From positions 1 through 22,573 of the forward strand of contig PWGF01000376.1 of assembly GCA_003554375.1 (NCBI GenBank): 22,573 nt of DNA, given 5' to 3'. The notes under the pieces were generated by a model. It saw only the letters and a list, made by a program, of their open reading frames with translations. It did no database searches and was not told where the DNA came from. The DNA is from Spirochaetaceae bacterium (GTDB taxonomy: Bacteria; Spirochaetota; Spirochaetia; DSM-27196; SKKC01). Numbering within the stretch: the stretch's first letter is position 1; every line of letters starts with the position of its first letter. Position numbers and translations under genes: made by a program. Of the stretch, positions 21,330 to 22,573 are shown piece after piece.

Positions 21330-22573
21330 ATGTCGACAAAACGTGGAGGAGGCTTTGTTTGCTCGGCGTGCGGGCAAACGACACGCAAGTGGATGGGTCG
21401 ATGCCCTCAATGCGGAGAGTGGAACGCCCTTGAGGAAGCTCCGCTCCGGCGAAGCAGCTCCGCTGGAACCAACCGCGGGCCACAGACTGCTTCCCCGGGC
21501 AACACCCCGGCCTCCGATGCCGCAGCCCCCCTTCCTATGTCCCGGATCGAGGTGCCCAACTCCGTACGCCTCCCCACTGGGATGGGAGAGCTCGACCGAG
21601 TCCTGGGCGGCGGTTTCATCCTTGGCACGAGCGCTCTGGTAGGGGGCGAGCCGGGAATCGGCAAGTCGACATTGATGCTCCAAGCGGCGTGTCTCATGCC
21701 TCCGGATATTCCCACACTCTACGTTTCCGGTGAGGAAGCCCCCGGCCGGATCAAACAGCGAGCCCGGCGACTCGGGCTGGACGATGCACACGTCCATGTT
21801 CTCTCCTCGCCCCACACAGACACAATCGCCGACGCCGTAGACCAGCTAAAACCCGGCCTTGTCATTGTCGACTCAATCCAGACGGCTACCTCGGGAGAGG
21901 AACCCGGCAGCCCCGGCAGCCCCAGCCAACTCAAAGCAACAGCGCACGACCTGACTGAGTACTGCCGCGGCGCCGGCTGCGCTCTTTTCTTGGTAGCACA
22001 TGTCACAAAAGAAGGTGCAATCGCCGGTCCCCGTCTCGTGGAGCATATGGTGGATGCCGTCCTGTACTTCGAGCGCGCCGACGGAGATGCCCGGATCCTG
22101 CGCGCTACCAAGAACCGTTTCGGTGCAACCGACGAAATCGGGATTTTCCGCATGCATGAGAGCGGGCTCAGGGAGGTGACCGATCCATCGAGCCTTTTCC
22201 TGGTACGCCGCGACGGTCCACAACCGCCGGGAGTGGTTCCTACCCCGATCTATGAGGGTACGCGTGTACTGGTAGTGGAAATCCAAGCGCTCACCGTTCC
22301 TGCTAAGAGCGGCGTGTCGCGGGTATTCTCCGACCGGATTGATCCTCGGCGAATCAGCAGGGTCGCGGCAGTGTTAGAGAAGCACCTTCAGGTCCCCCTG
22401 TCCGATCGCGACATCTACGTAAACGTCGCAGGCGGCATGAGAATCGAGGAGGTCGGCGTGGAGCTGCCGCTCGCTGTTGCGCTCTATTCGGCGTCTTCAG
22501 GCTTGGTTCTCCCGAAGGAACAGACGGTTACCGGCGAGCTCAGTCTTGCAGGCGAGGTGCGGCCGGTCGTCCA
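21330..22573 (+). CDS. radA: DNA repair protein RadA (Sms), 3' end cut by window edge
   Basis: RadA is a RecA-like, hexameric DNA helicase that extends branch migration during homologous recombination. The visible 414 residues start with a zinc finger (C11, C14, C25, C28), then a RecA-type ATPase with Walker A GGEPGIGKST (105-114), the RadA-specific TKNRFG motif, and the beginning of the Lon-like C-terminal domain (VYVNVAGGMRIEEVGVELPLAVAL). About 40 residues are missing at the right edge. Two ATGs lie six bases apart. GGAGGT abuts the first, at 21324, so the second, at 21330, with seven bases of spacing is the better start. Residues 38-70 form a Ser/Pro/Ala linker longer than in many RadA proteins. 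The gene is divergent from the cyclase gene. Confidence 0.95.
   Translation, partial: MSTKRGGGFVCSACGQTTRKWMGRCPQCGEWNALEEAPLRRSSSAGTNRGPQTASPGNTPASDAAAPLPMSRIEVPNSVRLPTGMGELDRVLGGGFILGTSALVGGEPGIGKSTLMLQAACLMPPDIPTLYVSGEEAPGRIKQRARRLGLDDAHVHVLSSPHTDTIADAVDQLKPGLVIVDSIQTATSGEEPGSPGSPSQLKATAHDLTEYCRGAGCALFLVAHVTKEGAIAGPRLVEHMVDAVLYFERADGDARILRATKNRFGATDEIGIFRMHESGLREVTDPSSLFLVRRDGPQPPGVVPTPIYEGTRVLVVEIQALTVPAKSGVSRVFSDRIDPRRISRVAAVLEKHLQVPLSDRDIYVNVAGGMRIEEVGVELPLAVALYSASSGLVLPKEQTVTGELSLAGEVRPVV

Overview
The window is about 22.6 kb of dense, GC-rich bacterial chromosome. By eye it looks like a spirochaete (Spirochaetota, probably a free-living Spirochaetaceae-type organism). The clues are a short FlgM of the spirochaetal kind (it begins MTIEGLGPI and ends in VADRLMDLF), a small membrane protein coupled to lspA, a GPH-type sugar symporter, a SorC-type sugar regulator and a large class III cyclase. 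This assignment is inference, because no rRNA or named marker is present. I see no phage, insertion sequence, integrase, CRISPR array or toxin-antitoxin module.

Layout from left to right. A SorC-family sugar-responsive regulator on the minus strand is cut by the left edge. Divergent from it is tRNA-Ala(GGC) with a clear sigma-70-type promoter, followed 35 bp later by a 545-residue coiled-coil protein of unknown function. Next, on the minus strand, is a tight operon of a NIF3-like metal protein, lspA and a 99-residue membrane protein. On the plus strand come a Lon-like AAA protease, a GHKL-HDOD fusion protein and a glutaredoxin. On the minus strand follow a SpoU/TrmH RNA methyltransferase, an iron-alcohol-dehydrogenase-like protein whose metal and NAD motifs have decayed, flgM with a sigma-28-type promoter, and rsmI.

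Divergent from rsmI is a membrane-anchored double zinc-ribbon protein. A repeat-rich leader then precedes a plus-strand run of GPH symporter, HIT protein, aspS and serA. A perfect GC hairpin separates serA from a convergent 708-residue adenylate-cyclase-like membrane protein. Divergent from the cyclase, radA runs off the right edge.

Most genes are housekeeping: tRNA, RNA methylation, aminoacylation, lipoprotein processing, serine synthesis and DNA repair. The less ordinary material is regulatory or signalling: the cyclase with a nearly leaderless promoter and an unusual domain order, the GHKL-HDOD fusion, the decayed Fe-ADH, the unknown 545-residue protein behind the tRNA, and two intergenic regions with phased direct repeats. 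I do not see a clear self-contained new system. These are individual leads.
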